Assembly: GCF_027744825.2 (NCBI RefSeq)
Contig: NC_071348.1
Span: forward strand, 18,447,563 to 18,511,562
DNA: 64,000 nt
Reading direction: 5' to 3'
From: Synchiropus splendidus
Lineage: Eukaryota; Chordata; Actinopteri; Syngnathiformes; Callionymidae
Part shown: in pieces, positions 51,345 to 62,249 of the stretch
Numbering within the stretch: the stretch's first letter is position 1
Layout: every line of letters starts with the position of its first letter
The notes under the pieces: model-generated
What the model was told of the DNA's origin: nothing
What the model saw: only the letters and a program-made list of their open reading frames with translations
Database searches by the model: none
Made by a program: the position numbers and the translations under genes

Positions 51345-54300
51345 ATGTTGATAATTTAGGAAAAACACTTCAGACAGCTTAGATTTGATGTGCAACTACT
51401 AGAAAGACCCTTTCTGCTATAGTAGGAGGTGAACATTTCAATTTCTGAAGCTTCCCTGAGAAGTTATGGCACAATGCAGAAAACGCGTTTTCACCCTGAG
51501 ACAAGGTGGTTTCCGAACGCCAAACGTAAAAATGTTGATAACTTTGGAACAACACTTCAGACAGCTTAGATTTAATGTGCAACTACTAGAAAGACCCTTT
51601 CTGCTATAGTGGGAGGTGAAAATTTCATTTTCTGAACCTTCCCTGCAAAGTTATGGCACAATGCGTGAAACGCGTTTTCAGCCTGAGATAAGGTCGATTC
51701 CAGAACGCCAAACATAAAAATGTTGATAACTTTGGAAAAACACTTCAGACAGCTTACATTTGATGTGCAACTACGAGAAAGACCCTTTCTGCTATAGTGG
51801 GAGGTGAACATTTCATGTTCTGAAGCTTCCCTACAAAGTTATGGCACAATGCGTAAAACGCGTTTTCAGCCTAAGATAAGGTCGATTCCGGAACACCAAA
51901 CATAAAAATGTTGATAACTTTGGAAAAACACATCAGACAGCTTAGATTTGATGTGCAACTACTAGAAAGACCCTTTCTGCTGTAGTGGGAGGTGAAAATT
52001 TCATGTTCTGAAGCTTCCCTGCAAAGTTATGGCACAATGCCGAAAACGCGTTTTCAGCCTGAGATAAGGTGGGTTCCGGAACGCCAAACATAAAAATGTT
52101 GATAATTTTGGAAAAACACTTCAGACAGCTTAGATTTGATGTGCAACTACTAGAAAGACCCTTTCTGCTATAGTGGGAGGTGAAAATTTCATTTTCTGAA
52201 CCTTCCCTGCAAAGTTATGGCACAATGCAGACAACGTGTTTTCAGCCTGAGATAAGGTCGATTCTGAAACGCCAAACGTAAAAATGTTGATAACTTTGGA
52301 AAAACATTTCAGACAGCTTAGATTTGATGTGCAACTTCTAGAAAGACCCTTTCTGCTGTAGTGGGAGGTGAAAATTTCATGTTCTGAAGATTCCCTGCAA
52401 AGTTATAGCACAATGCAGGAAACGCGTTTTCAGCCTGAGATAAGGTCGATTCAGGAACACCAAACATAAAAATGTTGAAAACTTTCGAAAAACACTTCAG
52501 ACAGCTTAGATTTGATGTGCAACTACTAGAAAGACCCTTTCTGCTATAGTGGGAGGTGAACATTTCATGTTCTGAAGCTTCCCTGAGAAGTTATGGCACA
52601 ATGCAGAAAACGCGTTTTCAGCCTGAGACAAGGTGGTTTTCCGAAACGCCAAACGTAAAAATGTTGATAACTTTGGAACAACACTTCAGACAGCTTAGAT
52701 TTAATGTGCAACTACTAGAAATGCCCTTTCTGCTATAGTGGGAGGTGAACATTTCATTTTCTGAACCTTCCCTGCAAAGTTATGGCACAATGCGTAAAGC
52801 ACGTTTTCAACCTAAGATAAGGTCGATTCCGGAACGCCAAACGTAAAAATGTTGATAAATTTGGAAAAACATTTCAGACAGCTTAGATTTGATGTGGAAC
52901 TACTAGAAAGAGCCTTTCTGCTATAGTGGGAGGTTAAAATTTCATGTTCGGAAGCTTCCATGCAAAGTTATGGCACAATGCAGACAACGCGTTTTCAGCC
53001 TGACATAAGGTCGATTCCGGAACGCCAAACATAAAAATGTTGATAACTTTGGAAAAACACTTCAGACAGCTTAGATTTGAGGTGCAACTACTAGAAAGAC
53101 CCTTTCTGATATAGTGGATGGTGAAAATTCAAGGTCCTGAAGCTTCCCTGCAAAGTTATGGCACAATACGTAAAACGCGTTTTCAGCCTGAGATAAGGTC
53201 GATTCCGGAACGCCAAACATAAAAATGTTCATAACTTTGGAAAAACACTTCAGACAGCTTAGATTTGATGTGCAACTACTAGAAAGACCTTTTCTGCTAT
53301 AATGTTAGGTGAACATTTGATGTTCTGAATCTTCCCTGAAAAGTTATGGCACAATGCGTAAAACGCGTTTTCAGCCAGAGATAAGGTCGATTCCGGAACG
53401 CCAAACATAAAAATGTTGATAACTTTGGAAAAACACTTCAGACAGCTTAGATTTGATGTGCAACTACTAGAAAGACCCTTTCTGCTATAGTGGGAGGTGA
53501 ACATTTCATGTTCGGAAGCTTCCATGCCAAGTTATGGCACAAAGCGTAAAAAGCATTTTCAGCCTGAGATAAGGTCGATTCCGGAACGACAAACATAAAA
53601 ATGTTGATAACTTTCGAAAAACACTTCAGACAGCTTAGATTTGATGTGCAACTACTAGAAAGACCCTTTCTGCTATAGTGTTAGGTCAAAATTTAATGTT
53701 CTGAAGCTTCCCTGGAAAGTTATGGGACAATGCAGAAAACAATTTTTCATCCTGAGATACGGTCGATTCTGTAACGCCAAACATTAAAATGTTGATAACT
53801 TTCGAAAAACACTTCAGACAGCTTAGATTTGATGTGCAACTACTAGAAAGACCCTTTCTGCCTTAGTGGGAGGTGCACATTTCATGTTCTGAAGCTTCCC
53901 TGCAAAGTTATGGCACAATGCAGACAACGCGTTTTCAGCTTGAGATAAGGTGGGTTCCGGAACGCCAAACATAAAAATGTTGATAACTTTCGAAAAACAC
54001 TTCAGGCAGCTTAGATTTGATGTGCAACTACTAGAAAGACCCTTTCTGCTATAGTGGGAGGTGAAAATTTCATGTTCTAAAGGTTCCCTGCAAAGTTATG
54101 GCACAATGCGTAAAACGCGTTTTCAGCCTAAGATAAGGTCGATTCCGGAACGCCAAACATAAAAATGTTGATAACTTTGGAAAAACACTTCAGACAGCTT
54201 AGATTTGATGCGCAACTACTAGAAAGAACCTTTCTGCTATAGTGGGAGGTCAAAATTTCATGTTCTGAAGCTTCCCTGGAAAGTTATGGGACAATGCAGA

Positions 54301-55104
54301 ATATGCATTTTCATCCAGAGATAAGGTAGATTCCAGAACGCCACACATAAAAATGTTGATAACTTTCAAAAAACACTTCAGACAGCTTAGATTTGATGTG
54401 CAACTACTAGAAAGACCCTTTCTGCTATACTGGGAGGTTAAAATTTCATGTTCTGAGGCTTCCCTGCAAAGTTATGGCACAATGCAGAAAACCCGTTTTC
54501 AACCTGAGATAAGGTGGGTTCCGGAACGCCACACATAAAAATGTTGATAACTTTGGAAAAACACTTCAGACAGCTTAGTTTTGATGTGCAACTACTAGAA
54601 AGACCCTTTCTGCTACAGTGGGAGGTGAACATTTCATGTTCTGAAGCTTCCCTGAGAAGTTATGGCACAATGCAGAAAACGCGTTTTCAGCCTGAGATAA
54701 GGTCGATTCCGGAACGCCATACATAAAAATGTTGATAACTTTGGAAAAACACATCAGACAGCTTAGATTTGCTGTGCAACTACTAGAAAGACCCTTTCTG
54801 CTATAGTGGGAGGTCAAAATTTGATGTTCTGAAGCTTCCTTGCAAAGTTATGGCACAATGCAGAAAATGCGTTTTCAGACTGAGATAATGTCGATTCTGG
54901 AACGCCAAACATAAAAATGTTGATAACGTTCGAAAAACACTTCAGACAGCTGAGATTTGACGTCCAACTACTAGAAAGACCCTTTCTGCTATAGTGGGAG
55001 GTTAAAATTTCATGTTCGGAAGCTTCCATGCAAAGTTATGTCACAATGCAGACAAGGCATTTTCATCCTGAGATAAGGTAGATTCCGGAACGCCACACAT
55101 AAAA
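51345..55104. repeat. Compound unit F copy 2 (shortened)
   Basis: This follows F copy 1 at 8838 bp up to about 52840, then jumps within one monomer (CAAACGTAAAAATGTTGATAAATTTGG), so two X monomers are absent and the distance to copy 1 becomes 8462 bp. C-type members follow (54165-54730), then a chimera at about 54730-54830 joining CACATCAGACAGC to GATTTGCTGTGC and GGTCAAAATTTGATG, and one further diverged monomer near 54917. A 1-bp insertion lies in GGTGGTTTTCCG near 52637. Confidence 0.82.
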
Positions 55105-56185
55105 ATGTTGATAACTTTCGAAAAACACTTCAGACATCTTAGATTTGATGTTCAACTACTAGAAGGACCCTTTCTGCTATAGTGGGAGGTTAAAATTTCA
55201 TGTTCTGAATCTTCCCTGCAAAGTTATGGCACAATGCAGAAAACGCGTTTTCAGCCTGAGATAAGGTGGGTTCCGGAACGCCAAACGTAAAAATGTTGAT
55301 AACTTTGGAACAACACTTCAGACAGCTTAGATTTGATGTGCAGCTACTAGAAAGACCCTTTCTGCTATAGTGGGAGGTGAACATTTCATGTTCTGAAGCT
55401 TCCCTGAGAAGTTATGGCACAATGCAGAAAACGCGTTTTCAGCCTGAGATAAGGTGGTTTCCAAATCGCCAAAGGTAAAAATGTTGATTACTTTGGAACA
55501 ACACTTCTGACAGCTTAGATTTAATGTGCAACTACTAGAAAGACCCTTTCTGCTATAGTGGGAGGTCAAAATTTCATGTTCTGAAGCTTCCCATGGAAAG
55601 TTATGGGACAATTCAGAAAACGATTTTTCATCCTCAGATAAGGTCGATTACAGAACGCGAAACATAAAAATGTTCATAACTTTCGAAAAACACTTCAGAC
55701 AGCTTAGATTTGATGTGTAACTACTAGAAAGACCCTTTCTGGTATAGTGGGATGTGGAAATTTCATGTGCTGAAGCTTCCCTGCAAAGTTATGCCACAAT
55801 GCAGAAAACGCGTTTTCAGCTTGTGATAAGATGGGTTCCAGAACGCCAAACATAAAAATGTTGATAACTTTCGAATAACATTTTAGACAGCTTAGATTTG
55901 ATGTTCAAATACTAGAAAGACCCTTTCTGCTATAGTGGGAGGTTAAAATTTCATGTTCGAAAGTTTCCATGCAAAGTTATGGCACAATGCCGAAAACGCA
56001 TTTTCAGTCTGAGATAAGGTCGATTCCGGGACGCCAAACATAAAAATGTTGATAACTTTCGAAAAACACTTCAGACAGCTTAGATTTGATGTGCATCTAC
56101 TAGAAAGAACCATTCTGCTATAGTGGGACCTGAAAATTTCATGTTCTGAAGTTTCCCTGCAAAGTTATGGCACAATGCAGAAAAC
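55105..56185. repeat. HOR G copy 3, partial (about 5.7 monomers)
   Basis: Carries the G markers GACATCTTAG, CCAAATCGCCAAAGG, CCTCAGATAAGG, TTTCATGTGCTG, TTCGAATAACATTTTAG, GTGCATCTAC and GGGACCTG in the same order as 46640 and 49840 onward (distance 5265 bp to copy 2). It leaves the G order near 56185, where CATTTTCATCTTGAG replaces CTTTTTCAGCTTGTG. Confidence 0.87.
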
Positions 56186-57173
56186 GCATTTTCATCTTGA
56201 GATAAGGTCGATTCTGGAACACCAAACATAAAAATGTTGAAAACTTTCGAAAAACACATCAGACAGCTTAGATTTGAGGTGCAACTACTAGAAAGACCCT
56301 TTCTGGTATAGTGGGAGGTGAAAATTTCATGTTCGGAAGCTTCCCTGCAAAGTTATGGGACAATGCAGAAAACGATTTTTCATCCTGAGATAAGGTCGAT
56401 TCCGGAACGCCAAACTTAAAAATGTTGATAACTTTCGAAAAACACTTCAGACAGCTTAGATTTCATGTGCAACTACTAGAAAGACCCTTTCTGCTATAGT
56501 GGGAGCTGAAAATTTCATGTTCTGAAGCTTCCCTGCAAAGTTATGGCACAATGCAGAAAACGCGTTTTCAGCCTGAGATAAGGTGGGTTCCGGAACGCCA
56601 AACATAAAAATGTTGATAACTTTCGAAAAACACTTCAGACAGCTTAGATTTCATGTGCAACTACTAGAAAGACCCTTTCTGGTATAGTGGGAGGTGAAAA
56701 TTTCATGTTCGGAAGCTTCCCTGCAAAGTTATGGGACAATGCAGAAAACGATTTTTCATCCTGAGATAAGGTCGATTCCGGAACGCCAAACATAAAAATG
56801 TTGATAACTTTCGAAAAACACTTCAGACAGCTTAGATTTCATGTGCAACTACTAGAAAGACCCTTTCTGCTATAGTGGGAGCTGAAAATTTCATGTTCTG
56901 AAGCTTCCCTGCAAAGTTATGGCACAATGCAGAAAACGCGTTTTCAGCCTGAGATAAGGTGGGTTCCGGAACGCCAAACATAAATATGCTGATAACTTTC
57001 GAAAAACACTTCAGACAGCTTAGATTTCATGTGCAACTACTAGAAAGACCCTTTCTGGTATAGTGGGAGGTGAAAATTTCATGTTCGGAAGCTTCCCTGC
57101 AAAGTTATGGGACAATGCAGAAAACGATTTTTCATCCTGAGATAAGGTCGATTCCGGAACGCCAAACATAAAA
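56186..57173. repeat. 376-bp dimeric HOR H, first array
   Basis: After a half-monomer join, two monomer types alternate from 56234. Type h1 (56234, 56610, 56986) has CTGGTATAGTGG, GTTCGGAAGC, GGGACAATG and GAAAACGATTTTTC. Type h2 (56422, 56798) has TTTCATGTGC, GGGAGCTG and the intact palindrome GAAAACGCGTTTTC. This gives 2.5 dimers with very few differences. One copy has ATATGCTGATAAC at the phase marker near 56985. Confidence 0.9.
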
Positions 57174-57540
57174 ATGTTGATAACTTTCGAAAAACACTTC
57201 AGACAGCTTAGATTTGAAGTGCAACTACTAGAAAGACGCTTTCTGCTATAGTGGGAGGTGAAAATTTCATGTTCTGAAGCTTCCCTGCAAAGTTATGGCA
57301 CAATGCCGAAAACGCGTTTTCAGCCTGAGATAAGGTGGGTTCCGGAACGCCAAACATAAAAATGTTGATAATTTTGGAAAAACACTTCAGACAGCTTAGA
57401 TTTAATGTGCAACTACTAGAAATACCCTTTCTGCTATAGTGGGAGGTGAAAATTTCATTTTCTGAACCTTCCCTGCAAAGTTATGGCACAATGCGTGAAT
57501 CGCGTTTTCAGCCTGAGATAAGGTCGATTCCGGAACGCCA

Positions 57541-57554
57541 AACATAAAAATGTT
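57541..57554. other. Dyad AACAT-AAAA-ATGTT at the monomer join
   Basis: A 5-bp perfect inverted repeat around a 4-A spacer, present at most monomer joins. The CGTAAAAATG variant, frequent from 13.9 kb onward, breaks one pair. Confidence 0.7.
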
Positions 57555-57555
57555 G

Positions 57556-57672
57556 ATAACTTTGGAAAAACACTTCAGACAGCTTACATTTGATGTGCAA
57601 CTACTAGAAAGACCCTTTCTGCTATAGTGGGAGGTGAACATTTCATGTTCTGAAGCTTCCCTGCAAAGTTAT
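57556..57672. repeat. Nested inverted repeat inside the monomer
   Basis: Two pairs of complementary arms are nested. The outer pair is ATAACTTTG (57556-57564) and CAAAGTTAT (57664-57672), 9 bp perfect. The inner pair is CTTCAGA (57573-57579) and TCTGAAG (57649-57655), 7 bp perfect. The gaps between outer and inner arms are 8 and 8 nt, so the two blocks could form one interrupted stem around a loop of about 69 nt. The arrangement is shared by most monomers. B-type monomers (ATAACTCAGG) lose the left outer arm, and GAGAAGTTAT monomers lose part of the right one. Any role in DNA folding or in a transcript is inference. Confidence 0.7.
57652..57659. other. Palindrome GAAGCTTC
   Basis: An 8-bp palindrome containing a HindIII-type hexamer, overlapping the right inner arm of the nested inverted repeat. 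It is kept in most monomers and lost in GAAGATTCC, GAACCTTCC and AAAGGTTCC types. Confidence 0.7.
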
Positions 57673-57684
57673 GGCACAATGCGT

Positions 57685-57696
57685 AAAACGCGTTTT
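57685..57696. other. Palindrome AAAACGCGTTTT
   Basis: A perfect 12-bp palindrome with two CpG sites. In monomers with GCAG before it, the symmetry extends to 14 bp (GAAAACGCGTTTTC). It is the clearest palindrome in the monomer and also its CpG-densest point. Variants of it define several monomer types. Confidence 0.8.
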
Positions 57697-57715
57697 CAGC
57701 CTAAGATAAGGTCGA

Positions 57716-57723
57716 TTCCGGAA
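57716..57723. other. Palindrome TTCCGGAA
   Basis: An 8-bp palindrome. In monomers reading GGTGGGTTCCGGAACGCC it extends to GTTCCGGAAC (10 bp). TTCAGGAA, TTCTGGAA and TTCCAGAA variants are common. Confidence 0.7.
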
Positions 57724-57905
57724 CGCCAAACATAAAAATGTTGATAACTTTGGAAAAACACATCAGACAGCTTAGATTTGATCTGCAACTACTAGAAAGA
57801 CCCTTTCTGCTATATTGGGAAGTTAAATTTTCATGTTCAGAAGCTTCCATGCAAAGTTATGGCACAATGCAGACAACGCGTTTTCAGCCTGAGATAAGGT
57901 CGATT

Positions 57906-58113
57906 CTGGAACGCCAAACGTAAAAATGTTGATAAATTTGGAAAAACATTTCAGACAGCTTAGATTTGATGTGCAACTACTAGAAAGACCCTTTCTGCTG
58001 TAGTGGGAGGTGAAAATTTCATGTTCTGAAGATTCCTTGCAAAGTTATGGCACAATGCAGGAAACGCGTTTTCAGCCTGAGATAAGGTCGATTCAGGAAC
58101 ACCAAACATAAAA
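57906..58113. repeat. Single monomer of G/J type between blocks I and H
   Basis: One monomer with CGTAAAAATGTTGATAAATTTGG, GCTGTAGTGG, GAAGATTCCTTGC and GATTCAGGAACACC. The same type is seen near 51155, 62438 and 63190. Confidence 0.8.
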
Positions 58114-59053
58114 ATGTTGAAAACTTTCGAAAAACACATCAGACAGCTTAGATTTGAGGTGCAATTACTAGAAAGACCCTTTCTGGTATAGTGGGAGGTG
58201 AAAATTTCATGTTCGGAAGCTTCCCTGCAAAGTTATGGGACAATGCAGAAAACGATTTTTCATCCTGAGATAAGGTCGATTCCGGAACGCCAAACATAAA
58301 AATGTTGATAACTTTCGAAAAACACATCAGACAGCTTAGATTTGAGGTGCATCTACTAGAAAGACCCTTTCTGGTATAGTGGGAGGTGAAAATTTCATGT
58401 TCGGAAGCTTCCCTGCAAAGTTATGGGACAATGCAGAAAACGATTTTTCATCCTGAGATAAGGTCGATTCCGGAACGCCAAACATAAAAATGTTGATAAC
58501 TTTCGAAAAACACTTCAGACAGCTTAGATTTCATGTGCAACTACTAGAAAGACCCTTTCTGCTATAGTGGGAGCTGAAAATTTCATGTTCTGAAGCTTCC
58601 CTGCAAAGTTATGGCACAATGCAGAAAACGCGTTTTCAGCCTGAGATAAGGTGGGTTCCGGAACGCCAAACATAAAAATGTTGATAACTTTCGAAAAACA
58701 CTTCAGACAGCTTAGATTTCATGTGCAACTACTAGAAAGACCCTTTCTGGTATAGTGGGAGGTGAAAATCTCATGTTCGGAAGCTTCCCTGCAAAGTTAT
58801 GGGACAATGCAGAAAACGATTTTTCATCCTGAGATAAGGTGGGTTCCGGAACGCCAAACATAAAAATGTTGATAACTTTCGAAAAACACTTCAGACAGCT
58901 TAGATTTCATGTGCAACTACTAGAAAGACCCTTTCTGCTATAGTGGGAGCTGAAAATTTCATGTTCTGAAGCTTCCCTGCAAAGTTATGGCACAATGCAG
59001 AAAACGCGTTTTCAGCCTGAGATAAGGTGGGTTCCGGAACGCCAAACATAAAA
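58114..59053. repeat. 376-bp dimeric HOR H, second array
   Basis: Five monomers in the order h1, h1, h2, h1, h2 (58114, 58302, 58490, 58678, 58866). The doubled h1 at the left breaks strict alternation. The first h1 here matches the first h1 of the other H array (ATGTTGAAAAC, GATTTGAGGTGC), so the two H arrays share their left edge and were probably one segment duplicated together with block I. Confidence 0.88.
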
Positions 59054-59973
59054 ATGTTGATAACTTTGGAAAAACACTTCAGACAGCTTAGATTTGAAGA
59101 GCAACTACTAGAAAGACGCTTTCTGCTATAGTGGGAGGTGAAAATTTCATGTTCTGAAGCTTCCCTGCAAAGTTATGGCACAATGCCGAAAACGCGTTTT
59201 CAGCCTGAGATAAGGTGGGTTCCGGAACGCCAAACATAAAAATGTTGATAATTTTGGAAAAACACTTCAGACAGCTTAGATTTGATGTGCAACTACTGGA
59301 AAGACCCTTTCTGCTATAGTAGGAGGTGAACATTTCATGTTCTGAAGCTTCCCTGAGAAGTTATGGCACAATGCAGAAAACGCGTTTTCAGCCTGAGACA
59401 AGGTGGTTTCCGAAACGCCAAACGTAAAAATGTTGATAACTTTGGAACAACACTTCAGATAGCTTAGATTTAATGTGCAACTACTAGAAATACCCTTTCT
59501 GCTATAGTGGGAGGTGAAAATTTCATTTTCTGAACCTTCCCTGCAAAGTTATGGCACAATGCGTGAATCGCGTTTTCAGCCTGAGATAAGGTCGATTCCG
59601 GAACGCCAAACATAAAAATGTTGATAACTTTGGAAAAACACTTCAGACAGCTTACATTTGATGTGCAACTACTAGAAAGACCCTTTCTGCTATAGTGGGA
59701 GGTGAACATTTCATGTTCTGAAGCTTCCCTGCAAAGTTATGGCACAATGCGTAAAACGCGTTTTCAGCCTAAGATAAGGTCGATTCCGGAACGCCAAACA
59801 TAAAAATGTTGATAACTTTGGAAAAACACATCAGACAGCTTAGATTTGATCTGCAACTACTAGAAAGACCCTTTCTGCTATATTGGGAAGTTAAATTTTC
59901 ATGTTCAGAAGCTTCCATGCAAAGTTATGGCACAATGCAGACAACGCGTTTTCAGCCTGAGATAAGGTCGATT
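59054..59973. repeat. Block I, second occurrence (complete)
   Basis: Five monomers: GAAGAGC with AAGACGC (59091), ATAATTTTGG with GTAGGAGG (59240-59330), GGAACAACAC with CAGATAGC and GATTTAATG, TTACATTTG, and CTATATTGGG. This is the version from which the shortened first occurrence can be derived. The third occurrence starts 4324 bp (23 x 188) further on. Confidence 0.87.
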
Positions 59974-62249
59974 CTGAAACGCCAAACGTAAAAATGTTGA
60001 TAACTTTGGAAAAACATTTCAGACAGCTTAGATTTGATGTGCAACTACTAGAAAGACCCTTTCTCCTGTAGTGGGAGGTGAAAATTTCATTTTCTGAAGC
60101 TTCCCTGCAAAGTTATGGCACAATGCCGAAAACGCGTTTTCAGCCTGAGATAAGGTGGGTTCCGGAACGCCAAACATAAAAATGTTGATAATTTTGGAAA
60201 AACACTTCAGACTGCTTAGATTTGATGTGCAACTACTAGAAAGACCCTTTCTGCTATAGTGGGAGGTGAACATTTCATGTTCTGAAGCTTCCCTGAGAAG
60301 TTATGGCACAATGCCGAAAACGCGTTTTCAGCCTGAGACAAGGTGGTTTCCGAAACGCCAAACGTAAAAATGTTGATAACTTTGGAACAACACTTCAGAC
60401 AGCTTAGATTTAATGTGCAACTACTAGAAATACCCTTTCTGCTATAGTGGGAGGTGAAAAATTCATTTTCTGAACCTTCCCTGCAAATTTATGGCACAAT
60501 GCAGACAACGCGTTTTCAGCCTGAGATAAGGTCGATTCTGAAACGCCAAACGTAAAAATGTTGATAACTTTGGAAAAACATTTCAGACAGCTTAGATTTG
60601 ATGTGCAACTACTAGAAAGACCCTTTCTGCTGTAGTGGGAGGTGAAAATTTCATGTTCTGAAGATTCCCTGCAAAGTTATGGCACAATGCAGGAAACGCG
60701 TTTTCAGCCTGAGATAAGGTCGATTCAGGAGCACCAAACATAAAAATGTTGAAAACTTTCGAGAAACACTTCAGACAGCTTAGATTTGATGTGCAACTAC
60801 TAGAAAGACCCTTTCTGCTATAGTCGGAGGCGAACATTTCATGTTCTGATGCTTCCCTGAGAAGTTATGGCACAATGCAGAAAACGCGTTTTCAGCCTGA
60901 GAGAAGGTGGTTTCCGAAACGCCAAACGTAAAAATGTTGATAACTTTGGAACAACACTTCAGACAGCTTAGATTTAATGTGTAACTACTAGAAAGACCCT
61001 TTCTGCTATAGTGGGAGGTGAACATTTAATGTTCTGAAGCTTCCCTGCAAAGTTATGGCACAATGCGTAAAACACATTTTCAGCCTAAGATAAGGTCGAT
61101 TCCGGAACGCCAACCATAAAAATGTTGATAACTTTGGAAAAACACATCAGACAGCTTAGATTTTAGGTGCAACTACTAGAAAGACCCTTCCTGGTATAGT
61201 GGGAGGTGGAAATTTCATGTTCTGAAGCTTCCCTGCAAAGTTATGGGACAATGCAGAAAACGCGTTTTCAGCCTGAGATAAGGTCGATTCTGGAACGCCA
61301 AACGTAAAAATGTTGATAACTTTGGAAAAACATTTCAGAGAGCTTAGATTTGATGTGCAACTACTAGAAAGACCCTTTCTGCTGTAGTGGGAGGTGAAAA
61401 TTTCATGTTCTGAAGATTCCTTGCAAAGTTGTGGCACAATGCAGGAAACACATTTTCAGCCTGAGATAAGGTCGATTCAGGAACACCAAACATAAAAATG
61501 TTGAAAACTTTCGAAAAACACATCAGACAGCATAGATTTTAGGTGCAACTACTAGAAAGACCCTTTCTGGTATAGTGGGAGGTGGAAATTTCATGTTCTG
61601 AAGCTTCCCTGCAAAGTTATGGGACAATGCAGAAAACGATTTTTCATCCTGAGATAAGGTCGATTCCGGAACGCCAAACATAAAAATGTTGATAACTTTC
61701 GAAAAACACTTCAGACAGCTTAGATTTCATGTGCAACTACTGGAAAGACCCTTTCTGCTATGGTGGGAGGTGAAAATTTCATGTTCTGAAGCTTCCCTGA
61801 GAAGTTATGGCACAATGCAGAAAACGCGTTTTCAGCATGAGACAAGGTGGTTTCCGAAACGCCAAACGTAAAAATGTTGAAAACTTTGCAACAACACTTC
61901 AGACAGCTTAGATTTGATGCGCAACTACTAGAAAGAACCTTTCTGCTATAGTGGGAGGTCAAAATTTCATGTTCTGAAGCTTCCCTGGAAAGTTATGGGA
62001 CAATGCAGAAAATGCATTTTCATCCAGAGATAAGGTAGATTCCAGAACGCCATACATAAAAATGTTGATAACTTTCAAAAAACACTTCAGACAGCTTAGA
62101 TTTGATGTGCAACTACTAGAAAGACCCTTTCTGCTATACTGGGAGGTTAAAATTTCATGTTCTGAAGCTTTCCTGCAAAGTTATGGCACAATGCAGAAAA
62201 CGCGTTTTCAACCTGAGATAAGGTGGGTTCCGGAACGCCAAACATAAAA
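59974..62249. repeat. Mixed monomers related to blocks X and C
   Basis: About twelve monomers without a clean multi-copy unit. The stretch near 60560-61030 resembles block X (GAAGATTCCCTGC, GAGAAGTTATGG, GGAACAACAC). Two monomers 376 bp apart (61122 and 61498) share GATTTTAGGTGC, CTGGTATAGTGG and GTGGAAATTTC. The last two (near 61890 and 62062) are C-type members (GATGCGC with AGAACC; CAAAAAACACTTCAG with CTATACTGGG). This looks like an older recombinant zone. Confidence 0.78.

Larger units (their letters stand above)
57550..57737 (+). repeat. Representative near-consensus monomer (188 bp)
   Basis: This monomer is given as a reference for the internal elements described below. In order from the phase-marker ATG it holds: left inverted arm ATAACTTTG (57556-57564), CTTCAGA (57573-57579), a central region with GTGCAACTACTAG and GACCCTTTCTGCTATAGTGGG, TCTGAAG (57649-57655) overlapping GAAGCTTC (57652-57659), right arm CAAAGTTAT (57664-57672), palindrome AAAACGCGTTTT (57685-57696), TTCCGGAA (57716-57723), and the A-rich link CATAAAAATG into the next monomer. 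Compared with most monomers it has small variants (TTACATT for TTAGATT, GAACATT for GAAAATT, CCTAAG for CCTGAG). The choice of start is arbitrary, since a tandem repeat has no natural first base. Confidence 0.9.
57174..57905. repeat. Block I, first occurrence (one monomer fused out)
   Basis: The markers are GAAGTGC with AAGACGCTTTC (57212), ATAATTTTGG joined in the same monomer to GATTTAATGTGC with GAAATACCC (57362-57549), GCGTGAATCGCG, TTACATTTG, and CTATATTGGGAAGTTAAATTTTC (57810). Compared with 59054-59973 the monomer at 57362 is a fusion that removed one repeat. The right part of the block repeats at a distance of 2068 bp (11 x 188). Confidence 0.85.

Noticed and set aside
57564..57580. 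CENP-B-box-like match in GGAAAAACACTTC or TTTCGAAAAACACTTC
   Set aside because: The TTCG...A part of the box fits in TTTCG monomers, but the CGGG half is CTTC. An A-rich motif gives such partial matches by chance, so I do not call a CENP-B box.
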